In this document: positions 52,650 to 61,428 of the stretch, in pieces
Position numbering within the stretch: position 1 is the stretch's first letter
Layout: the number at the start of each line of letters is the position of its first letter
Source: JANNXQ01 sp038238555
GTDB taxonomy: Bacteria; Verrucomicrobiota; Verrucomicrobiia; Chthoniobacterales; Chthoniobacteraceae
Assembly: GCA_038238555.1 (NCBI GenBank)
Contig: JBBRXP010000004.1
Coordinates: forward strand, 1 to 64,000
DNA length: 64,000 nucleotides
Direction: 5' to 3'
Translations under genes and position numbers: made by a program
Notes under the pieces: model-generated
Database searches by the model: none
Told to the model about the DNA's origin: nothing
Seen by the model: the letters and a program-made list of their open reading frames with translations, nothing else

Positions 52650-53752
52650 ATGTCTTACCCGCTCGTCTCGCCGCCGGAGGCTGCCGGCTCACGGCTGCCG
52701 GCGCGCGCGTGGCTCATCGTCGCGCTGCTCTGGGGCGCGGCGTTTTTGAATTATCTCGATCGCAATATGATCCTGACCATGCGCGGGTCGGTGAAGGCAG
52801 CGATCCCCATGAGCGATGCGCAATTCGGTCTGCTGACCTCCGTTTTTCTGTGGGTGTATGCGGTGCTCAGTCCGTTTGCCGGCTATCTCGCCGACCGGCT
52901 CAGTCGCAGCCGGGTGATCATCGCGAGCCTCTTTATCTGGTCGGTGGTGACGTGGCTGACCGGTCATGCGACGAGCTTCCATCAATTGCTCACCGCGCGC
53001 GCGCTGATGGGGATCAGCGAAGCGTGTTACATCCCCGCGGCGCTCGCGCTCATCACGGATTTTCATCGCGGGCCGACGCGCTCGCGGGCGACGGCGATTC
53101 ATCTCACGGGCTTTACCACCGGAGCCGGCATGGGCGGATCGGCGGCTGGCTCGCGGAGCGGCACGGCTGGAGTTATGCGTTTTTCGTCTTCGGTTTTGTC
53201 GGCTTCGCTCATTCGATTTTGATGCTCGTCTTTTTGCTCGATGCGCCGCGCGGGCAAACGCACCCCGCACCTCGCATCGACTTTCTCGAAGCCATCGCGA
53301 GTCTTTTCAGGCTCGCGGCGGCGATGTTCATCGGCGCGCTCACCGGCGGCGCGTGGGCCGATCGCTGGAGCCGCACCAATTCGCGCGGGCGCATTCTCGT
53401 TCCCATCGCCGGGTTGTGCATCGCGGCGCCCGGCATTTTTCTTCTCTCCTGCGCGCACGTCCTCCCGCTGGCGATCGTGGGAGTGATGCTCTACGGCGCG
53501 CGCAATTTCTCCGACGCAAACATGATGCCGGTGCTCTGCCTCGTGGCGGACTCGCGTTACCGCGCCACGGGCTTCGGCGTGCTGAATCTCGTCGCGTGCC
53601 TCGTGGGCGGACTCGCCATCTACGCCGGAGGCGTCTTGCGCGACGCGCACATCGACGTGGCGCGCATCTTCCAATGCGCCGCCGCGGGTCTCGTCGTTTG
53701 CGCGATCCTTTTTTCTTTTGTGAAACCCACCGCTGCTTCCGCCGACAAATGA
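52650..53752 (+). pseudogene. MFS transporter (hexuronate/anion:cation symporter-like), frameshifted and internally deleted
   Basis: The first frame gives six helices with NYLDRNMILTMRGSVKAAI and LFIWSVVTWLTGHATSFHQ up to TGAGMG. Near 53132 the frame shifts and continues GWLAERHGWSYAFFVFGFV to 53752, ending SFVKPTAASADK. Around IDFLEAIASLFRLAAAMFIG the usual seventh helix and following loop are missing, shortening the protein by roughly 45-55 residues in comparison with intact relatives. So it carries two separate lesions. It belongs to the sugar-acid operon and would have imported the substrate. Confidence 0.72.
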
Positions 53753-54489
53753 ACCCCATCGACACCCGCACACTCCTCACCGACTACGAACGCGACGGCT
53801 TCGTCGTCATCCGAAATTTTCTCAGCGCCGAAGAAGTCGCCGGCGTGCGCACTGAGCTCGAGCGCTACATCCGCGACGACCTCGCGAGTCTTCCGCCCGA
53901 CGCCGCCACGCGGGAGGCCGACGGCCAGACCGTGCGCAACCTCTGGCGCATCGAGGAGCACAACTCAAAGCTGCGCGCGCTCGCGGAGCGCGAGGACATT
54001 CGCCGGCTCATCGGCGGGCTCGTCCACGGTGAGCCGGTGCTCGCAGCGGTCGAGACCTTCAACAAGCCCGCGCGCGTCGGTTCCGGCGTGCCGTATCACC
54101 AGGACAATGCCTACTTTTGCCGGACACCGCCGGACATGCTCACGGTGTGGATCGCAATCGATCCCGTGACGCCGGAAAATGGGCCCGTGTATTTTGTGCG
54201 CGGCTCGCATCTCGGAGGCGTGCTGCCCACCAAGCCGAGCGGCGTGCGCGGCAATTCCATCGGCATGGCCGAGCCGCCGGCGGTGCCGCTCGAGGAGCAA
54301 TCCCGCGCGCTGCTCGGCTCGGGCGACGCGAGCATTCATCACTGCAATACGATTCATCACTCCGCGCCGAATCCTACGGAGCACTCCCGCCTCGGCTTGT
54401 TATTCGTCTTCCGCGGCAGCCACACGCAGACCGATCCCGCGCTCAAAGCCGTCTATGCCGCCGCGGCCGCCGCGACACCGGCGGCGTGA
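53749..54489 (+). CDS. Phytanoyl-CoA dioxygenase (PhyH) family protein
   Basis: A 246-residue Fe(II)/2-oxoglutarate oxygenase of the double-stranded beta-helix type. The facial triad is seen as YHQDNAYF (His and Asp) and a distal His in the HHSAPNPTEHSR block, whose Arg can bind 2-oxoglutarate. The N-terminal DYERDGFVVIRNFLSAEE is typical. The start overlaps the transporter stop (ATGA at 53749-53752). Family members hydroxylate many small molecules, so the substrate is unknown; position suggests involvement with the sugar-acid operon. Confidence 0.9.
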   Translation: MNPIDTRTLLTDYERDGFVVIRNFLSAEEVAGVRTELERYIRDDLASLPPDAATREADGQTVRNLWRIEEHNSKLRALAEREDIRRLIGGLVHGEPVLAAVETFNKPARVGSGVPYHQDNAYFCRTPPDMLTVWIAIDPVTPENGPVYFVRGSHLGGVLPTKPSGVRGNSIGMAEPPAVPLEEQSRALLGSGDASIHHCNTIHHSAPNPTEHSRLGLLFVFRGSHTQTDPALKAVYAAAAAATPAA

Positions 54490-54515
54490 TTTTCTCCGTG
54501 AAGAAAGGAACGATC

Positions 54516-55724
54516 ATGAGCACTCGATTTTGTTCAGTAAGTCGCGGCGGCACTGCTCGCCTTCCCCTCGCTCGCGCCGGCCGCCGAGGCGCCACTCGAC
54601 CTCGCCTCTCGCCGGGAGTTGCTGGTGGACGATTATCTCATCGCCGGCATGGAGCAGGTGACGCTGACGATGCACAAGCCGGAGGCGCAGGATGTGGCGC
54701 TGGTTTGCGATGCGCCGTGGGAGGGCAACACTTCCGCCTACTTCACGCTGTTTCAGGATGGCGAGATTTTCCGCGCCTACTATCGCGGCACGCATCACGA
54801 CGAAGCGGCAAACAAGGGCTCGCACCGCGAGACGGCGTGCTACGCGGAGAGCCGCGACGGCATCACGTGGGTGAAGCCGAAGCTCGGTCTCGTCGAGTTC
54901 GGCGGCTCGAAGGAAAACAACATCATCCTCATCGGCGAAGGCTGCACGAACTTCGCTCCGTTCAAGGATGCGGACCCGGACTGCCCGCCCGCGTCGCGCT
55001 ACAAGGCGCTGGCGAGCACGTGCAACAACACCACGCGCAAGAAGAAGCCGAGCTTGCAGGCGTATCAATCCGCTGACGGGCTGCGCTGGTCGCGGATGCG
55101 CGAGGAGCCGGTCATCACCGCCGGTTCGTTCGATTCCCAAAACACCGCCTTCTACGACACTGCGCGAGGTGAGTATCGAGCGTATTGGCGCTACTTCACC
55201 GGCGGCTACACCGATGAGCGCGGCTGGAAACCGGCGGGCGTGCGCGCGATCCGCACCGCGACTTCAAAGGATTTTCTGCACTGGGAAAATCAGGCCGATC
55301 TTCAATACGGCGACGCGCCGCCCGCACAGCTCTACACGAATGCGGTGCGACCCTACGCGCGCGCCGCACCTGCTCATCGGCTTTCCCACCCGCTATCAAC
55401 CGAAGCACGAGCAAGTGGAGCCTGTGCTCATGACCAGCCGCGACGGCGTGAACTTCAAACGCTGGGAGGCGCCATTGATCCCCATCACCGCGCCGAAAGA
55501 TCGCGTCGGCAATCGCAGCAACTACATGACGAACGGCGTGCTGCAATTGCCCGGCAAAGACCGCGAGTTGTCCGTCTATGCCACCGAAGCTTATTCCCAA
55601 GGCCCCGGCAGCCGCGTGCGCCGCTTCACGTTTCGCGTGGATGGTTTTGTCTCCGCGCACGCCGCCGCCGCAGGCTCGCTCGTCACCAGGGCGCTGACCT
55701 TTACCGGCACGAAGCCGCCGCGCG
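54516..55724 (+). pseudogene. Glycoside hydrolase-like propeller protein, frameshifted and truncated by deletion
   Basis: An AAAGGA site precedes the ATG at 54516. After MSTRFC the frame is broken by one base; the rest of the signal peptide is VAAALLAFPSLAPAAEAP. The propeller follows with RRELLVDDYLIAGMEQVTLT, YAESRDGITWVKPKLGL and NTAFYDTARGEYRAYWRYF. A second shift near 55360 moves to LLIGFPTRYQPKHEQVEP and SRDGVNFKRWEAPLIPI. The chain stops at RALTFTGTKPPR, where related proteins continue for about 60 more residues. There it runs into the ceramidase-like gene, so a deletion has removed the C-terminus. Confidence 0.72.
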
Positions 55725-56954
55725 GTGGCGGAAGAGCTGAGCCTGCCGCTCTCGCACGTCGTCCTCTTCGTCTCGCACAATCACACCGACGCGCGCATGG
55801 CGAGTAACCAGATGGAGGCCTACGAGGGTGAAAACTTGCCCGAGCCGAAGTGGCTGTCGGCGGGCCGCGAGATGCTTGGGCAACTGCGCCGCCACGCGAG
55901 ACCTCTGCCCGCGATGCTCCAGCCGGTGAGCGTGTGGTGGGCGGAGGGATCGGAAGGCCGCATCACTTACAATCGCAAAGGCCGGCGTGCGGACGGCACT
56001 GCGTATCTCATGCGTGAAGAAGATCGCGATTTGCTCGGCGCGGACTTCAACGGCGACATCGACCGGCAGGCGCCAATCGTTGTTTTGAAAAACGCGGACG
56101 GAGAGATCGTCACCGCGCTGGTGCAATTCACCGGACATCCCGTCACCTGCTACAATCCGGAGAAGCCGGTCGTCTTCGGCGACTGGCCGCAGGTCGCGTG
56201 CGACGTGGTCGCGACCCGTCTCTCATCGACTGTCAGTTTCCTGCAAGGCTGTGCCGCCGACGTGAACTCGAAGGGAATGTTCCGCGGCGATGTCGAACTC
56301 TCCGAGCGCTACGGGCGCATGTTGGGCGGCAGCTACCTCGCGGCGCTCGACAAGCTCCAGCTCTCGAGCCGCGGCGGCTTGGACTACGCGGTTGAAAAAG
56401 TGCAGGTGCCTCTCGGGCCGCTGCCGTCCCAAGAGACGCTGATGGCGGAGATCGCGGAGATGCAGGATTTCATCCGCCGCGCTTCCGCTGGCGAAGAGAA
56501 CACGCTCGGCTGCGTGGGCTTGAATTTTCCTCGCGAACTCACATCCGCGTATCGCGGCAAGTTGATCGAAGGCGTGCTGCCGTGGAGCCAGTGGGCGCTC
56601 GAGTTACTTCAGACCGGCAAGGCGGACACCGTGCCCAAGTATCTCGAGGCGGATCTTTACGTTATTCGGCTCGGCGATGTCGGGATCGTCGGGATGCCCT
56701 TTGAACCTTTCCAAGGCATCGGCCGGCAGATGCGCGCGGGCTCGACGCTGCCACTCACCATCCCGTGCGGTTATACCAACAAGTCTTATGGCTATCTTAC
56801 GGACGGTCCGAATACCGGCGACGGCGAATACATGAGCGCGCACTATCGCTACAGTAAGTTCCGGCCACCTTACGAAAAACCGGGAGGCGATGTCCTGGCC
56901 ATCAAGGCTGTAGAAATCCTCAACCGCTTTGCAAGACGGGCAGGCAAGGCATGA
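55725..56954 (+). CDS. Neutral ceramidase-like protein lacking its N-terminus
   Basis: The frame opens at GTG 55725 and encodes 409 residues: LSHVVLFVSHNHTDARM (zinc-ligand region), IVTALVQFTGHPVTCYNPEK (second His), VSFLQGCAADVNSKGMFRG and IPCGYTNKSYGYLTDG. These match the neutral/alkaline ceramidase N-terminal domain family. Members begin with a signal peptide and about 70 residues, including the first metal-ligand segment, before this point. Those are absent. The gene abuts the truncated GH-like gene, so both ends of one deletion meet at about 55720. Activity is doubtful. Confidence 0.72.
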   Translation: MAEELSLPLSHVVLFVSHNHTDARMASNQMEAYEGENLPEPKWLSAGREMLGQLRRHARPLPAMLQPVSVWWAEGSEGRITYNRKGRRADGTAYLMREEDRDLLGADFNGDIDRQAPIVVLKNADGEIVTALVQFTGHPVTCYNPEKPVVFGDWPQVACDVVATRLSSTVSFLQGCAADVNSKGMFRGDVELSERYGRMLGGSYLAALDKLQLSSRGGLDYAVEKVQVPLGPLPSQETLMAEIAEMQDFIRRASAGEENTLGCVGLNFPRELTSAYRGKLIEGVLPWSQWALELLQTGKADTVPKYLEADLYVIRLGDVGIVGMPFEPFQGIGRQMRAGSTLPLTIPCGYTNKSYGYLTDGPNTGDGEYMSAHYRYSKFRPPYEKPGGDVLAIKAVEILNRFARRAGKA

Positions 56955-57019
56955 CGACTTAAGACGCGCGCCAGCATTGCGGCGGACGCGGATGAGGCGC
57001 ATCACGGTGTCCGACAATC

Positions 57020-57937
57020 ATGGTCGCCAATTCCTCCAATCCCAATTCTCCTTTGCGCGGCTTTGGCTGGGGGCTGCTCGGCGTGCTGGCCTTCAGCATC
57101 ACCCTGCCGGCCACGCGGGTCGCCGTGGCCTCGTTCGATCCGCTCTTTGTCGGACTCGGGCGGGAACTGGTCGCCGCGTGCCTAGCCGCGCCGCTCCTTT
57201 ACTTTACCCGGCAGCCCCGGCCCACCGCGGCACAGCTCCGCAATCTCGGCCTCGTGGTGCTGGGCCTCGTCATCGGCTTTCCCACCCTCAGCGCATGGGC
57301 CATGCATCGCGTCGATGCCTCGCATGGGGCCGTCGTCCTCGGCGTGCTGCCGCTGGCCACGGCTATCGCCGGGTTTCTGCGCGCGCACGAACGTCCCTCC
57401 TTCGGCTTCTGGTGCGCGAGCGCCGTGGGCAGCGGCGCTGTCGTCGTCTTCGCCCTCGCCGCGGGCGACGGCCACTTTCGAAGCGCCGATTGGGCGCTGC
57501 TCGGCGCCGTGATTCTCACTGCGCTCGGCTATGCGGAAGGCGGGCGTCTGAGCCGCGACATGGGCGCGTGGCAGGTCATTTGTTGGGCCGTCGTGCTCGG
57601 CCTTCCGCTGGTGGCGCCGGCGGTTGGTTATCTCATCTGGCGCGATGGCCTCGCGGCCACGCCCGCGGCCTGGGGGGGCTTCGCCTACGTCGGCATCGTC
57701 AGCGCCTTCCTCGCATTCTTTGCGTGGTATCGCGGACTCGCCATCGGCGGCATCGCACGGGTCGGCCAGATCCAATTGCTCCAACCCTTCTTCACCCTCG
57801 CCTTCGCCGCCGCCTTTCTCGGAGAACGCTTCGGCCTCGGAGCGCTGCTCGCCGCCACCCTCGTTGCGCTCTCCATTTTCATCGGCCGGAAAACGAAAAT
57901 CGTCCACGCCCTTGTCTCCCCTCCGGGCACGTGCTAG
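57020..57937 (+). CDS. EamA/DMT family transporter
   Basis: The 305-residue protein has ten hydrophobic helices in two EamA halves, residues 14-130 (GWGLLGVLAFSITLPATRV) and 150-295 (WALLGAVILTALGYAEGG). The second half ends with VGQIQLLQPFFTLAFAAAFL, the typical EamA helix pair. DMT proteins export amino acids, nucleotides or drug-like compounds; no ligand is suggested here. It begins after a 65-bp gap and is followed by a Uma2-like gene only 8 bp later. Confidence 0.9.
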   Translation: MVANSSNPNSPLRGFGWGLLGVLAFSITLPATRVAVASFDPLFVGLGRELVAACLAAPLLYFTRQPRPTAAQLRNLGLVVLGLVIGFPTLSAWAMHRVDASHGAVVLGVLPLATAIAGFLRAHERPSFGFWCASAVGSGAVVVFALAAGDGHFRSADWALLGAVILTALGYAEGGRLSRDMGAWQVICWAVVLGLPLVAPAVGYLIWRDGLAATPAAWGGFAYVGIVSAFLAFFAWYRGLAIGGIARVGQIQLLQPFFTLAFAAAFLGERFGLGALLAATLVALSIFIGRKTKIVHALVSPPGTC

Positions 57938-57945
57938 CGACGGAA

Positions 57946-58614
57946 ATGTCCACACCGCTGGAAGCCTTGCTCGCCCCCATCCGCCACTCGCCGCAATTGG
58001 TGGAGGCCGTGGATCTCTTGCAAGAGCAAATCCGCGCCGAGCGCCAGCGCCGCGCCAGATTTTACGAGGAGATGACGCCCGAGCAGAAGATCGAGTTTAT
58101 CGACGGCGGAGTCGTACTCCATTCTCCGGCGAGAAATCGGCACCTGGATGTGACGAAGAACGTTGCCGTGCTCTTGAGCACCCATGTGCAAGTCCGGCAG
58201 CTCGGCGAGGTGAAAATCGAGAAATGCCTCTGCGTCTTTCCGCGCAACGATTACGAGCCGGATGTGGTCTTCTTCGGCCTGACGAAGGCCGCCGCGTTCG
58301 CGCCAGACACGACGAAATTTCCCGTGCCCGACCTCGCCGTTGAAGTCCTCTCCGAGTCCACCGAAGGGCGTGATCGCGGCGTGAAGTATGAGGACTTTCA
58401 GGTGCATGGCGTCGGCGAATACTGGATCGTGGATGCGGACCATGCCGTGGTGGAGCAATACGTCCTGCGCGGCGCCGCCTATGAGCTCGTGCTCAAGTCC
58501 GGGTCCGGCGAATTGCGGAGCGAGATCCTCTCCGGTTTTACCGTTCCCATCCGCGCGTTTTTCTCGGCTGAAGAAAACCTGGCCGCCCTGCGCGCGCTGC
58601 TCAGCGCAACGTAA
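57946..58614 (+). CDS. Uma2 family (DUF820) restriction-endonuclease-like protein
   Basis: The 222-residue protein has an N-terminal helical region and the Uma2 PD-(D/E)xK fold. It shows KIEFIDGGVVLHSPARNRH, then the catalytic positions NDYEPDVVFFGL (Asp) and PDLAVEVLSESTEGRDRG (Glu), and YEDFQVHGVGEYWIVD. Uma2 proteins are widespread in cyanobacteria and Verrucomicrobiota in many copies; their DNA role is unproven. The start is the ATG at 57946, after the DMT gene. No toxin-antitoxin or methyltransferase partner is seen. Confidence 0.92.
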   Translation: MSTPLEALLAPIRHSPQLVEAVDLLQEQIRAERQRRARFYEEMTPEQKIEFIDGGVVLHSPARNRHLDVTKNVAVLLSTHVQVRQLGEVKIEKCLCVFPRNDYEPDVVFFGLTKAAAFAPDTTKFPVPDLAVEVLSESTEGRDRGVKYEDFQVHGVGEYWIVDADHAVVEQYVLRGAAYELVLKSGSGELRSEILSGFTVPIRAFFSAEENLAALRALLSAT

Positions 58615-58631
58615 AGATCGGGCCTCACTCC

Positions 58632-59333
58632 GTGCCACTCCCAAGTGAACCCTTCCACGAAATCGGCGCGCACGCGCAGGTCGATGCCGATGTCATCCTC
58701 GGCTATCGCTTCCCCGGCGACTCGCAGCCGACGCGCATCGGCGATCACGCGATCATCCGCTCGGGCACGATCATCTACGCGGATACCGTTATCGGTCATC
58801 GCTTCCAGTGCGGACATCAGGTGCTCATCCGCGGCGAAGTCACGATCGGCAATCGCTGCGTGGTGCATCACAAGTGCACGCTCGAAGGCCGCCTCCGCAT
58901 CGGCGACGGCGTGAAGATCATGGCGCACGTGTATCTGCCCAGCACCACGGTCATCGGCAGCATGGTCTTCATCGGGCCGGGCACGACGTTTCTGAATGAC
59001 AAGCTGCCGATGCGCCGCGCCGCGCCGGTGGAGGGCGCGCACATCGAGGACGGCGTCACCATCGGCGGCGGCGTGACTATTTGCCCGGGCGTCACCATCG
59101 GGCGGAACTCCTTCATCGGCGCGGGCTCGCTCGTAAACCAAGACGTGCCGCCCGACACGCTCGCCTATGGCGTGCCCGCGCGGCATCGCCCGCTGCCGGA
59201 ATCCATTTCCCGCGGCAACCTTCCCGAATTGCTCCTGCCGCAAACCGATCTCTTCGGATCACATCACGACGACTCCTGGCAGAGCGAACCCAAGCTCTCT
59301 GGGCCGTTCCTTGGAAAACCGCCCCGGCGGTAG
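58632..59333 (+). CDS. Left-handed beta-helix (hexapeptide repeat) acyltransferase
   Basis: The 233-residue protein starts at GTG. Hexapeptide repeats run through residues 12-185: TRIGDHAIIRSGTIIYADTV, IGNRCVVHHKCTLEG, VTIGGGVTICPGVTIGR and SFIGAGSLVNQDV. The CoA-binding end motif is LAYGVPARHRPLPE. The C-terminal 45 residues are Pro/Ser-rich and probably unstructured. Such enzymes acetylate or acylate sugars of surface polysaccharides. It is followed by glf, so a sugar nucleotide in cell-envelope synthesis is the likely acceptor. Confidence 0.88.
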   Translation: MPLPSEPFHEIGAHAQVDADVILGYRFPGDSQPTRIGDHAIIRSGTIIYADTVIGHRFQCGHQVLIRGEVTIGNRCVVHHKCTLEGRLRIGDGVKIMAHVYLPSTTVIGSMVFIGPGTTFLNDKLPMRRAAPVEGAHIEDGVTIGGGVTICPGVTIGRNSFIGAGSLVNQDVPPDTLAYGVPARHRPLPESISRGNLPELLLPQTDLFGSHHDDSWQSEPKLSGPFLGKPPRR

Positions 59334-59502
59334 AGCGCCTCTCCCCTCACGCGAGAGGCACCCTACAGTGCGGCGACCGCGCTTGGGCCTCAGGATGGTG
59401 ATCGCCGAGACGGGGTTTCTCCACGCGCTCAGCGCGCCTTGCGTCAGCCTCACTTGTTGCGGCGTGGGCAGCACTTATGCTGAACGCCACCTTTCTCCAT
59501 CC

Positions 59503-60663
59503 ATGCCGCAGCATCGCTTCCTCATCGTCGGCGCTGGTTTCTCCGGCGCAGTGCTGGCCCGCGAACTGGTCACCCGCCTCGACGCGCAGGCCGTGGTACT
59601 CGATGCCAAAGCGCACGCCGCCGGCAATTGCCACACCGAGCGCGACGCGGCCACCGGCGTGATGGTGCACGTCCACGGCCCCCACATTTTCAATACGGAC
59701 AATGAGCGCGTGTGGACCTACGTGCAGCGCTTCAGCGTCTTCCGTTCCTACATCAATAGGGTCAAAGCCAGCACATCGCGCGGCGTGTTCGTGATGCCCA
59801 TCAATCTGCACACCATCAATCAGTTCTTCGGAAAAAATTTCGATCCGCGCGAAGCCCGCGCTTTCATCGCCTCGCTCGGCGATCCCACCATCGGCGAGCC
59901 GCGGAACTTCGAAGAGCAGGCGCTGAAATTTCTCGGCCGCGATTTATACGAGACATTTTTTTACGGCTACACGCGCAAGCAATGGGGCTGCGAACCGCGC
60001 GAGCTTCCCGCCTCGATCCTCAAGCGCCTGCCGGTGCGCTTCAATTACGACGACACCTACTACGCGCGAAAATTTCAAGGCATCCCCGAGGACGGTTACA
60101 CCGCCCTGATCGAACGCGTCCTCGCGCATCCCGCGATCGAGGTGCGGCTGAAGACCCTTTACCAGCGCGGCACGGATGATCGCGGCTTCGACCGCGTGTT
60201 TTTCACAGGACCCATCGACGCGTTCTTCGATTTCGCCGAGGGCCGGCTCGGCTACCGCACCGTCACCTTCGAGCGCATCGAAGCCGAGGGCGACTACCAG
60301 GGCAACGCCGTCATCAACTACCCCGACCTGAATGTGCCGTGGACGCGCATCCACGAGCACAAACATTTCGCCCCGTGGGAGAGCCACGCCCGCACCGTCG
60401 CCTTCCGCGAATACAGCAAGGAAACCGCGCCCGACGACTTACCCTACTACCCGAAACGCCTCGCCGCCGACAAAGAACTCCTGCGCCGCTACCGCGCCTT
60501 GGGCGAAGCCACGACCGGCGTCTCCTTCCTCGGCCGCCTCGCCACCTACCGCTACATGGATATGGAGACCGTCATCGGCGAAGCCCTCGACTTCGCCGAT
60601 ACGCTGGTCGCGCGCCTCGCACGGCAAGCGCCGCTGCCATCCTTTCCAAATCGAGAAGACTAA
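59503..60663 (+). CDS. glf: UDP-galactopyranose mutase
   Basis: The 386-residue flavoenzyme converts UDP-galactopyranose to UDP-galactofuranose for surface glycans. FAD motif: FLIVGAGFSGAVLARELV. Glf signatures: VHVHGPHIFNTDNERVWTYV, YETFFYGYTRKQWGCEP, LPVRFNYDDTYYARKFQ and YPDLNVPWTRIHEHKHF, the last containing conserved substrate-binding residues. Length is standard. The start at 59503 puts the FAD motif four residues in. The gap upstream holds a weak 7-bp hairpin but no clear terminator. It converges on the methyltransferase gene with overlapping stop codons. Confidence 0.96.
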   Translation: MPQHRFLIVGAGFSGAVLARELVTRLDAQAVVLDAKAHAAGNCHTERDAATGVMVHVHGPHIFNTDNERVWTYVQRFSVFRSYINRVKASTSRGVFVMPINLHTINQFFGKNFDPREARAFIASLGDPTIGEPRNFEEQALKFLGRDLYETFFYGYTRKQWGCEPRELPASILKRLPVRFNYDDTYYARKFQGIPEDGYTALIERVLAHPAIEVRLKTLYQRGTDDRGFDRVFFTGPIDAFFDFAEGRLGYRTVTFERIEAEGDYQGNAVINYPDLNVPWTRIHEHKHFAPWESHARTVAFREYSKETAPDDLPYYPKRLAADKELLRRYRALGEATTGVSFLGRLATYRYMDMETVIGEALDFADTLVARLARQAPLPSFPNRED

Positions 60664-61295
60664 CGCCCCAGGAGTTTTCTTAAGCGCCAATACCAATCGC
60701 GCAACACCGGCCAGTTTTTCGCCCAGCGTTTGCGGCCACTCACGCGCACCTTGTCTGCATCTTCGCCAATGAAGAACAAGAGCGAGTGCTCGTTATCGAT
60801 GCGCACACTCTTTGGGTAAGAGGTGAAATGCTCCGCCTTCCACTGGAAACGGTGCGTCTCATGCACATTGCCAAACACAGTCCCCTGCACTCCCATCTCG
60901 CGCGGCGTCGAGACGATGACGTTGCGCGCCTGTTGAAAACAAACCTCCAGGAACCGCAACCCATCCTCGCGAGTGAAATGCTCGATCACATCGATGAGCA
61001 GCAACAGATCGTAACGCAACTCGAGCGTCGGCAGAATGTCGGCGGCGTTACCGACGAAGACCCGGTTGTAAACGAACGCGTGCAACGGAGTAAGATAACG
61101 CTCGAAGACCTCCACCCCATCGATGCGGCGGCTCCAGTCGCGATACTGCTCCCGCCCATCCCAGAACTCGAGATACTCGCGCGCCAGCACACCGTATTTC
61201 CCAAAGCCAACTCCCACATCCAGCACGCTCCGGGGATCGACCTTCACGACCAGGTCCATGATCTCGTTGAGTTGGTGAGGGTGGCTGGTGGGCAT
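60660..61295 (-). CDS. Class I SAM-dependent methyltransferase
   Basis: The 211-residue protein starts at the ATG 61295 (MPTSHPHQLNEIMDLV). SAM motif I is SVLDVGVGFGKYGVLAREYL, with the acidic loop RIDGVEVFERYL and motif II/III in YDLLLLIDVIEHF. The DVIEHF block is typical of enzymes acting on small molecules or sugars. The C-terminus is basic (SGRKRWAKNWPVLRDWYWR). It overlaps glf by 4 bp tail to tail. An alternative start lies upstream (MHLRFSTTLS). It probably acts on a surface polysaccharide residue, as inferred from the neighbours. Confidence 0.88.
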   Translation of the reverse strand: MPTSHPHQLNEIMDLVVKVDPRSVLDVGVGFGKYGVLAREYLEFWDGREQYRDWSRRIDGVEVFERYLTPLHAFVYNRVFVGNAADILPTLELRYDLLLLIDVIEHFTREDGLRFLEVCFQQARNVIVSTPREMGVQGTVFGNVHETHRFQWKAEHFTSYPKSVRIDNEHSLLFFIGEDADKVRVSGRKRWAKNWPVLRDWYWRLRKLLGR

Positions 61296-61428
61296 CGGAA
61301 GAGCAGGTTGCGCGAGCGAGAGTGTCGTGGAAAAGCGTAAATGCATTCGCAACTCAAACCGGCGCCGCCAGCGCAAAAAGAGTCGAGCTTTTCAAACTCC
61401 ATTTCCCTTCTACAGTCCCCGACCCCGA

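Noticed and set aside
59408..59425. Short stretch similar to an Alu phrase (GAGACGGGGTTTCTCC)
   Set aside because: It is a 16-base coincidence in a bacterial GC-rich context with no surrounding similarity.
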